Positions 18,027-25,945 of a stretch of 64,000 nt of DNA are shown in pieces. The DNA is taken from assembly GCF_938039245.1 (NCBI RefSeq), contig NZ_CALHVN010000056.1, positions 1 to 64,000 of the forward strand, in the 5' to 3' direction. The notes under the pieces are model-generated. The model did not search any database, was not told where the DNA came from, and worked only from the letters and a program-made list of their open reading frames with translations. A program made the position numbers and the translations under genes. Within the stretch, counting starts at the first letter, position 1. Each line of letters starts with the position of its first letter. This DNA comes from an uncultured Campylobacter sp. (GTDB lineage: Bacteria > Campylobacterota > Campylobacteria > Campylobacterales > Campylobacteraceae).

Positions 18027-20331
18027 TTTTAGCTCCTTGTATAGCCAATATGCTATCCAGTTTCTCATTAAAATCATCTAGCCATACAATCTTCTCTCGT
18101 TCAATTTCTATCATTTTATTTAACTGCTTTTTATCCTTAAGTACCTTTAATTGTTCATTAGCTCTTTCCGAAATTATTTTATTTAACTCATCAATTTTTT
18201 CATTAAAAAATTCCTTAAAGTATTCCAATTTATCACTTATTTCCTTTTTTACTCCACCGCATTCTTCATCTATATTCCTATATAATTTTAAAAGATAGTC
18301 TACTTTAAATTTCTCAAAATCGAATTTTTCCTCCTTTTCGATTTTAATAAAAGTTTTATACTCGTCATCACCCCACGTCCAAGGTTTATACCAAGCCTTA
18401 TCTTTGTTACCAGTTGAATATTGCATTTTTTTTTCAACTACAGTCTTAAAATTTGAAATAATGCTTTCTTCGTCAAAATTAATATTTATAACAGAGTTAA
18501 TGGAGAAATTTTCTCCAAATTTTTTATTAAAGTCATATTCGTCTAGCATAAGATCTTTTACGTAATCTCTATATTTACTAAATATATTTTTTATACTCTC
18601 TAAAAAACTCTTATTTATTTCATTTTCTATGCAGCCCAAATATTGATCTCTATAGTCTTTTAGTACTTTTCTTACTTTTTTTAAATAAGGCTTACTTTCA
18701 TCTACGCTTACTTTTTTTTTTGGCAAATCGATTTCCAAAATTTTTTTAGCAAGATTACTTTTTTGTTCTGTAAAAAATTTCTCTATATCGTCATTGAAAT
18801 TATACTCATTTATCTTATTTTTTAGCTCTTTGGCCTTATCGCCTTTTTCTATGGTTTCTCTTATATTCTCCAATGCTTTCTCTATATCTTTAATATGCTC
18901 TTCATGTTTATTTATGCTTTCCAAACTACCTGTTTTGATTTTTTGAAAATCTATAGTTTTCTTTAATAATCTTACTAGTTCTTTTATTTTTTGTCTTATG
19001 GCATATTTTTCTAAATACTCGTTTATAGCTATTTCTAAAGCCGGAACACCGCTGTATATATCGGCAAGTGCAAATCTATCGTCACTATCTTTTGCTTTTT
19101 GTATAAGCTCTTCTACTTTTCTTTTGCCTTCATTCGATAATGATGCAAATTTATGAAGATGCCTTTTTTCTGAGCTAATAAAATCGTCTATGTTGGTATT
19201 TAAAAAACCCTCCTCTTTTTTGGAAAGGTTTTCCTTGGATCTAATAAAACTTGAGAGCTTAGCCGAAACGGGAAAAATTTTAGGATTATGAATTTTGAAA
19301 TCTTTTAAATACTTCCGCAAATCTTTTATTGCTTCTTCAGCACTTTCGCTATCCTGAGACTCTGGATCTAGAGCGTCAGCTTTATTTAAAACAAAAATAA
19401 ACCTATCTTTTGATTGTACGCCAGAATCTTTCATTTTTTCGGATATATACTGTAATAATTTCTTATCATCATCAACTTTAGGATTTGTGGCATCTAAAAT
19501 ATATAGTATCATGGGTTTATAAGTCTTATTTATTAATTCATATGTAAGAGCCCTATGCTTTTCGTTCTCACTATTATTTGGTCCTGGAGTATCGTTTAAA
19601 ACCACTTTTAGCCCATATCCTTTAATGTTTGGTATGCTTCCATAAAGCTTTAAATCTTTTATGTTCTCTGCATTATTGAGTTTATCTATAATATCATAAG
19701 TGGCTATCTCATTATCGCAGATACATATACCGTCTTTATCATTTGCACTTACCGTAAATTCTTTTTTGCTTTTTTCATCAAAAATTTTAGTTACTACTGC
19801 CGTAGTGGCTTTATTTTTTGCCGGCAATATACGCTTATGGAGTATAGCATTTGCAAGAGTTGATTTTCCAGAGCTTACAGTAGCTACCACTCCAATTTCC
19901 TCCTCATTACTTAAGGCAATATCAAAAACATCTTTTGTTTCATCCATTTTAAACTCATTATAAAGGGAATTTTGCTGTGCATGCTCAAAAAGTTCTCTTA
20001 GCTCTTTTATTCTACGCTTGTATGATTTTATGTCATTATCTACTGACTTTATTTTTATACTGTACTCTGGATTATTTTTACAAAATTCATTTTTTGCATC
20101 TTCCAAATCTTCGTAGTCAGACGGTAAACCAAAAAAATCAATATCATAAGAACGTTCATTTATAAAATTACTCAGAGCATCAAAAAATTTATCTACCCAG
20201 TCTTGCAATAGCGACTTGTTTGGATCTCCCCAGCATTTTTTAAGCGAATCCTTTTGCGTTACATCTTCACCGTTTATCATGCAATTAGTAGTTTCCAGGA
20301 ACGGATTGTGCTCCAAGTAAATATTTGCCAT
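18013..20331 (-). CDS. Dynamin-like GTPase
   Basis: A 772-aa large GTPase. G1 is ATVSSGKST (150-158), G2 the Thr pair in NKATTAVVTK (about 176), G3 DTPG (246-249), G4 NKAD (315-318). A long helical and coiled-coil stalk follows (residues ~390-770), with an aromatic patch KAWYKPWTWGDDEYK near 640 that could be a membrane-contact loop. Bacterial dynamins remodel membranes; some (for example the Leo/Eleos type) act in phage defence. Its operon places it beside membrane-anchored proteins and a HerA ATPase. Start is the ATG at 20331 with an AAAGGGG site. Confidence 0.88.
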   Translation of the reverse strand: MANIYLEHNPFLETTNCMINGEDVTQKDSLKKCWGDPNKSLLQDWVDKFFDALSNFINERSYDIDFFGLPSDYEDLEDAKNEFCKNNPEYSIKIKSVDNDIKSYKRRIKELRELFEHAQQNSLYNEFKMDETKDVFDIALSNEEEIGVVATVSSGKSTLANAILHKRILPAKNKATTAVVTKIFDEKSKKEFTVSANDKDGICICDNEIATYDIIDKLNNAENIKDLKLYGSIPNIKGYGLKVVLNDTPGPNNSENEKHRALTYELINKTYKPMILYILDATNPKVDDDKKLLQYISEKMKDSGVQSKDRFIFVLNKADALDPESQDSESAEEAIKDLRKYLKDFKIHNPKIFPVSAKLSSFIRSKENLSKKEEGFLNTNIDDFISSEKRHLHKFASLSNEGKRKVEELIQKAKDSDDRFALADIYSGVPALEIAINEYLEKYAIRQKIKELVRLLKKTIDFQKIKTGSLESINKHEEHIKDIEKALENIRETIEKGDKAKELKNKINEYNFNDDIEKFFTEQKSNLAKKILEIDLPKKKVSVDESKPYLKKVRKVLKDYRDQYLGCIENEINKSFLESIKNIFSKYRDYVKDLMLDEYDFNKKFGENFSINSVININFDEESIISNFKTVVEKKMQYSTGNKDKAWYKPWTWGDDEYKTFIKIEKEEKFDFEKFKVDYLLKLYRNIDEECGGVKKEISDKLEYFKEFFNEKIDELNKIISERANEQLKVLKDKKQLNKMIEIEREKIVWLDDFNEKLDSILAIQGAKSDFR

Positions 20332-20363
20332 ATTTATTTTCCCCTTTATGATTGGCGTGTCTT

Positions 20364-20501
20364 TTAAGAATTATATCTTATCTTAGCTTTTATTTGCTTC
20401 AAGCCCTCTTTTATAGCCGGCAAATAAAGATTTAACGCTAAAAAATTAATAACTTTATACATAGCGTAACCAAACGATAAATCTAAAACCGTTCTCCACA
20501 T
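20364..20501 (-). CDS. 45-aa amphipathic/membrane small protein
   Basis: Encodes MWRTVLDLSFGYAMYKVINF, then LALNLYLPAIKEGLKQIKAK and five more residues. It has a hydrophobic N-terminal half and a basic C-terminal tail. An AAGGAG ribosome site sits five bases before the ATG, and the ORF fits snugly between its neighbours in the operon (nine bases after the 203-aa gene, 32 bases before the dynamin gene). Good ribosome site and spacing make it a likely real gene; function unknown, plausibly a membrane partner of the GTPase. Confidence 0.6.
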   Translation of the reverse strand: MWRTVLDLSFGYAMYKVINFLALNLYLPAIKEGLKQIKAKIRYNS

Positions 20502-20510
20502 TTTAGCTCC

Positions 20511-21122
20511 TTATCCTAGTTTAATTTTTAGCCTTTGAAAGGCTCTTTTGGCTTGTTCGTTTATCTCTTCACCGTTACTTGTTAAAGTTGTACAAGAAAT
20601 AGCGTTTACTACTAGATTATTTAAATTTATAAGCTCCGATAAAAACTGCATTTGAGTATCGTTTAACGAGCTAAAATCGTCGTTTAACGTCGCTATCTCG
20701 TTAATAACGGTAAAATTTACAAGCTTGTTTGCTTGTGATAAAAGATAAGTAAACTCTCTCAAAAGCTGCAAATTTTCATCGGTTGTATTAAAATTTAAGT
20801 AATCATCCTTTATTGGCATCATTCTAAGCAGAAATATATTTGGCTTTATGTTTCTTATCTCGGCAAGCGCTGTTTGAAGCTCAAAAAATATCTCAAAACT
20901 TTTGCTTTTCATGGATTCAAACGCATAAAATACCTCTCTAATCTCACACGAAAAATCAGCCCCGATATCTTGCTCAAAGCCTCTTTTTACGCTTTTTTTG
21001 ACAAAACTTACCGTATCGTCTAATATATTAAAAAATCTTTGCCTATTCGTATAGCTTTGCAAATACTTTTTAACTCCATAAACTCCTGCCCCTAGAGCAG
21101 CTACAAATATAATTTTATTCAT
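20511..21122 (-). CDS. Membrane-anchored helical protein 2 (203 aa)
   Basis: The N-terminus MNKIIFVAALGAGVYGVKKY is a single glycine/alanine-rich membrane helix; the rest is helical and soluble. It resembles the preceding 236-aa protein in layout (Gly-rich helix, GVKKYLQ versus GLKKYLD, then a helical domain ending with clusters such as LSELINLNNLVVNAI versus IIKLVELNNVLVKAL), so the two are likely paralogues. It overlaps the preceding gene by eight bases. No named family recognised. Confidence 0.75.
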   Translation of the reverse strand: MNKIIFVAALGAGVYGVKKYLQSYTNRQRFFNILDDTVSFVKKSVKRGFEQDIGADFSCEIREVFYAFESMKSKSFEIFFELQTALAEIRNIKPNIFLLRMMPIKDDYLNFNTTDENLQLLREFTYLLSQANKLVNFTVINEIATLNDDFSSLNDTQMQFLSELINLNNLVVNAISCTTLTSNGEEINEQAKRAFQRLKIKLG

Positions 21123-21825
21123 AAATTTTCTCCTTAAAAAATTTTTTATCGTAATATCTTTTATATACTCCCGCCGCGTCTTTAAAAATCGTTGCTATTT
21201 CTTTCATTCGCGTGGCAGACCTTAGCTCTCTTAACGCCTTAACCAAAACATTGTTTAGTTCAACTAGCTTGATGATTATCTCTTGTTGTTCCGTATCAAA
21301 TTTACAGTAATCTCTTGCCTTTTGTTCTGCATCATCAATCTTAGAAATGTTATTTTCTATCATGCGCTCCAATGCATAATCCATCATCAAATTTAGATCG
21401 CACAAAATCTGCAGATCCTCTTTGGACTCTATAAATATATAGAAAAATTTGCTAAAATTTTTGGCATCGGAGTCTTTAAATCTCAAGATCTTTTCGCCAC
21501 TGATAGACGAGTAAGCTGATTTTAGTTCCGGCAAATTTTCTAAGTTTGATAGTTTTACTTGCAAACTTTTCAATGACGCAAAAAGACGGTGAATTATTTC
21601 GTTAAATTTACGACTTTTTTCCATTACACTAGCTTCTAAAAAATCATCGCTCTCAAGGCACACTGAGTTGGCTATGTCTGTTTCATTTGTATCAAGGTTA
21701 TCCATTTTGATATTGTTTTGCGTTTTGCTACTTGGCGATGTGCGCATTTCAAATTTGTCAAGATATTTTTTGAGTCCGTATCCAGTAGCCGCCAACGCCA
21801 CTCCTCCTATGATGTACTTTAGCAT
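21115..21825 (-). CDS. Membrane-anchored helical protein 1 (236 aa)
   Basis: First gene of the nine-gene operon. It starts MLKYIIGGVALAATGYGLKK, a membrane helix, then a ~45-residue polar linker and a helical domain. A strong AAAGGAG site precedes the ATG. Upstream is a leader that matches the one in front of the 11065 gene in operator, spacing and RBS, tying this operon to the WYL regulator. Likely paralogue of the following 203-aa protein. Function unknown. Confidence 0.75.
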   Translation of the reverse strand: MLKYIIGGVALAATGYGLKKYLDKFEMRTSPSSKTQNNIKMDNLDTNETDIANSVCLESDDFLEASVMEKSRKFNEIIHRLFASLKSLQVKLSNLENLPELKSAYSSISGEKILRFKDSDAKNFSKFFYIFIESKEDLQILCDLNLMMDYALERMIENNISKIDDAEQKARDYCKFDTEQQEIIIKLVELNNVLVKALRELRSATRMKEIATIFKDAAGVYKRYYDKKFFKEKIYE

Positions 21826-21873
21826 TTTTGCTCCTTTGATTTAAATTATGATGAAAATTTAGCATAGAGGAGT

Positions 21874-21886
21874 GACAGGTTGTGTC
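21874..21886 (-). promoter_or_regulatory. Candidate WYL operator C upstream of the nine-gene operon
   Basis: On the minus strand this reads GACA-CAACC-TGTC, a perfect 4-5-4 palindrome, exactly 48 bases before the ATG at 21825. It matches site B (11004-11016) at 11 of 13 positions with the same central CAACC, and shares half-sites with site A (10076-10088). Confidence 0.55.
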
Positions 21887-21907
21887 GTACAGGCAGTATT
21901 GAGGCAA

Positions 21908-23473
21908 TTAACCTATTTCCATATCTCCACCAACTCCGACGCCTCTAATCTCCTTCCTTTTTATCTTACTTACGTCTATCTTCGTATCTTCAGGAATACG
22001 GCTTAGTACATATCTTCTAGCGACTTCTTCAAATTCTCTAGCTGCGTCAGGTATTTCTCTTGCAAAAATGTCCGATTTTCGGATTCCTTCTGTAAGCTTG
22101 TTAATTGTATTTGTACATTCTCTAATTCTTGAGATAAAGAGTTTGTATTGTTTGTTAATTGCATTTGCAACTTGACTAATTCGTTGTTTAACGAGTCGTA
22201 TTCCGTCGATAGCTGCTTTAATAATGCCATCCGATCTTGCTCTTGCTTCTCTTTTTCTTCTAATTGAACCAATAATGTTTGCTCTAGTAAAGTCATTGTC
22301 AAATATCCTTTCGTTAAAAATAGTATATTTATGGTTTATTGCTCGCCATCCATATTCTGCTTTATATACATCTTCATAGTCTGATTTTCTTGGATTAAAT
22401 CGTTCTTTTGTAGATATAGCATCCATGCATATATCGATACCAAGATCGCTGCTATCGTCAAGATCACCGATAGTATTTTGAATGTATCTGCTTCGCTTCG
22501 GAACTCTGCCAACCTGTGTTTCAAGCCATTTAGTGCGTTTTTGTATTTGTTTATCAAGCTCTCTTTTGAGTCTTGCAAGCTCTTGATCTCGTTTTGAGAG
22601 ATTTTGTTTGAATTTGATAATTCTAAAATCTCTTGATTCTTTTGATTTAAGATAGTCTGCAAATATAAAACTTCGTTCTGAAGCGTCGATATTCGTTTGT
22701 TCGTCTGCTCTATTTCTAAATTCCGTTGCTCTTGTTTCAGTTTTACCTCGGAGTTGCTCCATGCTTTTAATATTTCCAAATTCCTCACTAAACATATCCC
22801 CCTTGAATCTTTTTGCTTTTTTGGTATTTGGTAATTTGACCGATATATAGTCTTTGCCGATTCTAGTTATATCTATGTCGCTACTTTTTAAAGCATTCAA
22901 GATGTCGTCTCTGCAAGTAAATTCTTGATTTATAAATTTCTCGGTAAGTATTTTTTCCAGCTCGATGTAGTCTTTAATTAGCTTTAATTCTTTTTTAGAT
23001 CCTTGAAGCATATGAGCTTTAGCTGGGTCTTTTGGATCGGTAAAGCCGAATTTTAAATTTACGTAGTTTTGCCAGGTATCGATTAGCGGCCTATCTACCT
23101 TGTCGTAATATGGATTGAAGGCCATGCTACTTTCTATATCGATTTTAGGGATAGCGAAATTTAACTCAAGCCGACCCTTGTCGACATGCTGCACCCAAAG
23201 GACATTGAATCTCTCTTTGTATCCTCCAAGCAATAGCGTTTCAAATTCGTCTATAATCTTTCGTTTGGTATCTAAATCAATGTCAGTTTCTTCAAAGCTC
23301 AAGCATCCCATACAAAGTTTTTGTTTTTTAGTCATATTGGATACTATCTGCCTGGTAACCGCTTCGCTACCTTTTAAAACGAATGCTGTTTTGTCTTTCA
23401 CTCTATGATTCAAAAGATAGTTGATACCCGCAACACTACCGCCGTTTTTATTTTTAAAGAATTTTACTAACAT
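21908..23473 (-). CDS. mobA: ColE1-type MobA relaxase (MOBP5/HEN)
   Basis: A 521-aa relaxase that would nick at oriT and pilot the strand during mobilization. The N-terminus MLVKFFKNKNGGSVAGINYLL holds the likely nucleophile Tyr19, and the HEN signature is His96, Glu103, Asn105 in WVQHVDKGRLELNFAIPK, matching MbeA of ColE1. The C-terminal half is charged and helical. Two further genes are read inside it in another frame (mbeB- and mbeD-like), as in ColE1 plasmids. It overlaps mobC by 20 bases. Confidence 0.92.
   Translation of the reverse strand: MLVKFFKNKNGGSVAGINYLLNHRVKDKTAFVLKGSEAVTRQIVSNMTKKQKLCMGCLSFEETDIDLDTKRKIIDEFETLLLGGYKERFNVLWVQHVDKGRLELNFAIPKIDIESSMAFNPYYDKVDRPLIDTWQNYVNLKFGFTDPKDPAKAHMLQGSKKELKLIKDYIELEKILTEKFINQEFTCRDDILNALKSSDIDITRIGKDYISVKLPNTKKAKRFKGDMFSEEFGNIKSMEQLRGKTETRATEFRNRADEQTNIDASERSFIFADYLKSKESRDFRIIKFKQNLSKRDQELARLKRELDKQIQKRTKWLETQVGRVPKRSRYIQNTIGDLDDSSDLGIDICMDAISTKERFNPRKSDYEDVYKAEYGWRAINHKYTIFNERIFDNDFTRANIIGSIRRKREARARSDGIIKAAIDGIRLVKQRISQVANAINKQYKLFISRIRECTNTINKLTEGIRKSDIFAREIPDAAREFEEVARRYVLSRIPEDTKIDVSKIKRKEIRGVGVGGDMEIG
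22003..22296 (-). CDS. mbeD: MbeD-like coiled-coil mobilization protein, nested in mobA
   Basis: A 97-aa coiled coil starting MTLLEQTLLVQLEEKEKQEQ, read inside mobA in another frame. An AAAGGAT site lies about eight bases before the ATG; an upstream TTG would add two residues. The start resembles ColE1 MbeD (MTELEKQLLSALEQLQQ, from memory), and the position inside the relaxase gene is the same as in ColE1. A continuous heptad-rich frame of this length with its own ribosome site is unlikely to be chance. Confidence 0.65.
   Translation of the reverse strand: MTLLEQTLLVQLEEKEKQEQDRMALLKQLSTEYDSLNNELVKLQMQLTNNTNSLSQELENVQIQLTSLQKESENRTFLQEKYLTQLENLKKSLEDMY
22336..22788 (-). CDS. mbeB: MbeB-like coiled-coil membrane protein, nested in mobA
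   Basis: A 150-aa frame inside mobA starting at a GTG with AAGGGGG about nine bases upstream. Residues 1-95 are a coiled coil (QRNLEIEQTNKRISTLQNEV), followed by one membrane helix (FKILSVILTIAAILVSIYAW) and a short polar tail. ColE1 MbeB has the same order of coil, membrane helix and tail, and also overlaps the relaxase gene. MbeB is thought to hold the relaxosome at the membrane for delivery to the helper conjugation machine. Confidence 0.65.
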   Translation of the reverse strand: MRNLEILKAWSNSEVKLKQEQRNLEIEQTNKRISTLQNEVLYLQTILNQKNQEILELSNSNKISQNEIKSLQDSKESLINKYKNALNGLKHRLAEFRSEADTFKILSVILTIAAILVSIYAWMLYLQKNDLIQENQTMKMYIKQNMDGEQ

Positions 23474-23795
23474 ATTTATCTTCTCGGGTTAGCTTTTGCG
23501 ATATTAGGTCGTCTAATTTTTTATTAACGTCAAGCATCTGTTTTAAAACGATACCGTCTATAGTTTTATGCGTATTGGCGTGCTTTGCGATTTGATTTAG
23601 GTTATTGCCTATTTTTGCTACTTGAATTATCATTGTTTTATCAAATTTATGGATAGGGGGCTTAGCATTTATTAAAACGTATCTTATATAAGATGATTTA
23701 TTTAACCCAGACATTGAAGCATTAAGCTCGAGCTTTTCTTTTTCGCTGTCACTAAGGCGAACGGATACTTTATGGGGAAACTTTTTATGATTCAC
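23454..23795 (-). CDS. mobC: MobC-like relaxosome accessory protein
   Basis: A 113-aa basic protein with an N-terminal ribbon-helix-helix-like part (KVSVRLSDSEKEKLELNASM; SGLNKSSYIRYVL) and the MobC core IGNNLNQIAKHANT. Such proteins bind oriT and help the relaxase open the strands. Its ATG overlaps the stop of the AlpA-like gene (ATGA) and it overlaps mobA by 20 bases. Confidence 0.85.
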   Translation of the reverse strand: MNHKKFPHKVSVRLSDSEKEKLELNASMSGLNKSSYIRYVLINAKPPIHKFDKTMIIQVAKIGNNLNQIAKHANTHKTIDGIVLKQMLDVNKKLDDLISQKLTREDKYVSKIL

Positions 23796-23995
23796 GATAG
23801 CACCTCCTTGCTTTCAACGGTATGTTTTTCAAACCACTGATCCAGCTTGTATCTATCATATCTTATTATTCTATTTATCTTCACATGCGGGATTATCCCT
23901 CTCATGCGATATTGCGCCTGGGTATTTACAGCTATTCCATATTCTTCCGCAACATCTTTTGGGCTTAACCAACGTTTTATAATATTATCATTCAT
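23792..23995 (-). CDS. AlpA/excisionase-like helix-turn-helix protein
   Basis: A 67-aa MerR-like winged helix: WLSPKDVAEEYGIAVNTQAQ then YRMRGIIPHVKINRIIRYD, the standard layout of AlpA and excisionase proteins. Located between integrase and mob genes, it may control integrase expression or steer excision. The following mobC gene overlaps its stop by four bases. Confidence 0.8.
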   Translation of the reverse strand: MNDNIIKRWLSPKDVAEEYGIAVNTQAQYRMRGIIPHVKINRIIRYDRYKLDQWFEKHTVESKEVLS

Positions 23996-24088
23996 AAAAT
24001 ACTCCTTATATTTTTGGGATGATAATATAAAAAATATCGGCAGAAAAGTTACAAAAACGATTAATAAAAATAGAAAATTTGTAATTTT

Positions 24089-24814
24089 TTAAAAAGCTAT
24101 TATAGGATTAAAATTTTCATAATTATCCAATGTATGCTTTATGCTCTCATCTATGCTTACGAGAAAAGTATTTCTAGAAATTTTTGTGTCCAGCTTCATG
24201 TTTCGAAAGCTATTTATTTGTGATAAATTTTTATTTACGAGTTTCTTGTATTTATTATATGTCCTACTCAAATACATTTTGTCTATTTCTGTACAAATTC
24301 CGTATTCTTGCAAATTTAATATAGAATCTACAAATTTTTTGTAGTCTTTATTGGTATCATATAAAATATCATTGGTTTTTGTTAAAATATAAAAGAATAG
24401 ATTTTTAGATAGTTCTTCCAAATCATCTTCATAATAATTTTTCATTGCAATAGTATTGCGTACCGTGTCGGCAAAGAATCCCTTTTTGCCCATAAGCTCC
24501 TTTTCTCTTTTTAGTTCCTTACTATATTCTATTATATCGCCATCAAAATCTTTAAAAAACTCCATCATCCCAACCAATGCTTTATTTTCAACATAGCTAC
24601 TGTCGTCTATAAAGTAATAATTTTCAAAGAAATCAATAAGCATAGGCCTAGAACATTCTATTACCTCTCTTGTATAAAAAGCAGCATTTAAGAATTTGAT
24701 CCCATCAAAACTTGCTTCACAAATTTCCATGGTCATGTTAATTCTTATAAGGTCAATAGCCCTATCCGAATCGCTGGTAAAAACAGCTCCATCTATTATA
24801 ATCTTTTTATTCAT
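24089..24814 (-). CDS. Hypothetical protein between integrase and excisionase genes
   Basis: A 241-aa soluble, acidic and helix-rich protein starting MNKKIIIDGAVFTSDSDRAI. No membrane segment or recognised motif. Its start overlaps the integrase stop by eight bases, so it is expressed with the integrase. A role in element maintenance or defence is possible; nothing in the sequence decides it. Confidence 0.7.
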   Translation of the reverse strand: MNKKIIIDGAVFTSDSDRAIDLIRINMTMEICEASFDGIKFLNAAFYTREVIECSRPMLIDFFENYYFIDDSSYVENKALVGMMEFFKDFDGDIIEYSKELKREKELMGKKGFFADTVRNTIAMKNYYEDDLEELSKNLFFYILTKTNDILYDTNKDYKKFVDSILNLQEYGICTEIDKMYLSRTYNKYKKLVNKNLSQINSFRNMKLDTKISRNTFLVSIDESIKHTLDNYENFNPIIAF

Positions 24815-25937
24815 CTATACCCTCCAACATCTCAAGAGCCTTACAGCTATTTATATAGGTATCGTAAGTTACGTAATTTTTATATGTAACACCATCTCTT
24901 TTGTGAGTTAAATGATCTTTAATAATATCGCTATTTGCACCAAGCTCTTCAAGCGCCGAACCGCTTATATGTCTAGTACCATGTAACTTAAAATCATCAA
25001 AACCTACAAATTTATCTAGTCTCATCTTTTGCCTATCAGTATTTTTAATAGTTTCGCCCGTTTTTGGACTTGCAAATACTAGGCCGTATCTATCGGCCGG
25101 TATTTGCGTTATGGCTTCTTTTACGAGCAAAGGAAGTGGCTTTTTATAGTCGTTTCCGTTTTTTGTATCTATTAGGTAATATACGTTGTTTTCCAAATCG
25201 ACATTTTCCCATTTTAAGCCGACAACTTCTCCTTTTCGTCTACCATACAAACAAAACAAGAAAAATCCCCTCCAAAACGGATCATTTTTATAAAGCTCCA
25301 AGATACCCGTTTTTAACTTATAAAATTTACCGATTGCATCTTTTACTATCGTTTTTCTAGTCGTTTTAGCTATTTTAGTTAGCAGAGTGCAAGGATTTAC
25401 CGCTATCAGCTGATTGCGAAGCGCTATGTCAAACATCTCGCCTAAAATTCGTCTTGTATTATCATATGCCGTACGCTTTGACAATACCTGCACTTTTCCT
25501 ATTGTTTTATTAAATTTTCCATCGTGCATTAGATTATGGATAATATCGTCTATTTGGGCAGCTATAACGTCTACTACGATCTCTTTGCCGATACTATCTT
25601 GCAAATAGGTCTCATAGAATGCTATATCGCTAGCTACCGACTTTTTGCTGGTATCTTTTTTGCATTTCCACAGCTCAAACAGATCATTAACCTTAGTAGT
25701 ATCTTTAAATTTGAGCCCCTTTACCTGCTTGCTTACGCCCTCTAGCCACCTTACAAGCTCTTTTTTAGCTTCATTTTTGTATTCTCTCTTGCTCCAACCA
25801 CTACGAATTTCAAGCGTAAGTACTTTTGTAAAGTACTTGCTTCCTATAACCTTTCTTAGTAAAAAAACGTTTGGTTTTTCTTTATGCATGAACAAGCAAG
25901 TTTCAACCTTTCTATAATCAAGTTTATTAATAGCCAT
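24807..25937 (-). CDS. int: Tyrosine-family integrase
   Basis: A 376-aa site-specific recombinase for tRNA-Phe integration and excision. The N-terminal arm-binding part is followed by a SAM-like core-binding domain (residues ~85-190) and the catalytic domain with Arg233 (LYGRRKGEVVGLKW), His319/Arg322 (LHGTRH), His345 (DHLTHKRDG) and Tyr355 (TYKNYVTY). I use the ATG at 25937; the longer TTG at 25970 would overlap the ATPase gene. Unusually for tRNA islands, the gene lies inside the element some 5.6 kb from attR, not next to the tRNA. Confidence 0.92.
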   Translation of the reverse strand: MAINKLDYRKVETCLFMHKEKPNVFLLRKVIGSKYFTKVLTLEIRSGWSKREYKNEAKKELVRWLEGVSKQVKGLKFKDTTKVNDLFELWKCKKDTSKKSVASDIAFYETYLQDSIGKEIVVDVIAAQIDDIIHNLMHDGKFNKTIGKVQVLSKRTAYDNTRRILGEMFDIALRNQLIAVNPCTLLTKIAKTTRKTIVKDAIGKFYKLKTGILELYKNDPFWRGFFLFCLYGRRKGEVVGLKWENVDLENNVYYLIDTKNGNDYKKPLPLLVKEAITQIPADRYGLVFASPKTGETIKNTDRQKMRLDKFVGFDDFKLHGTRHISGSALEELGANSDIIKDHLTHKRDGVTYKNYVTYDTYINSCKALEMLEGIDE

Positions 25938-25945
25938 TTTAGCGC

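Noticed and set aside
17601..18077. Longer ATG start (18077) for the tail-anchored protein
   Set aside because: It would lie 65 bases inside the dynamin gene with no ribosome site, while the GTG at 18026 has AAGGAG six bases upstream.
23996..24088. oriT next to the mob genes
   Set aside because: Position upstream of the mob genes is suitable, but I found no nick-site sequence like that of ColE1-type plasmids, so I do not call it.
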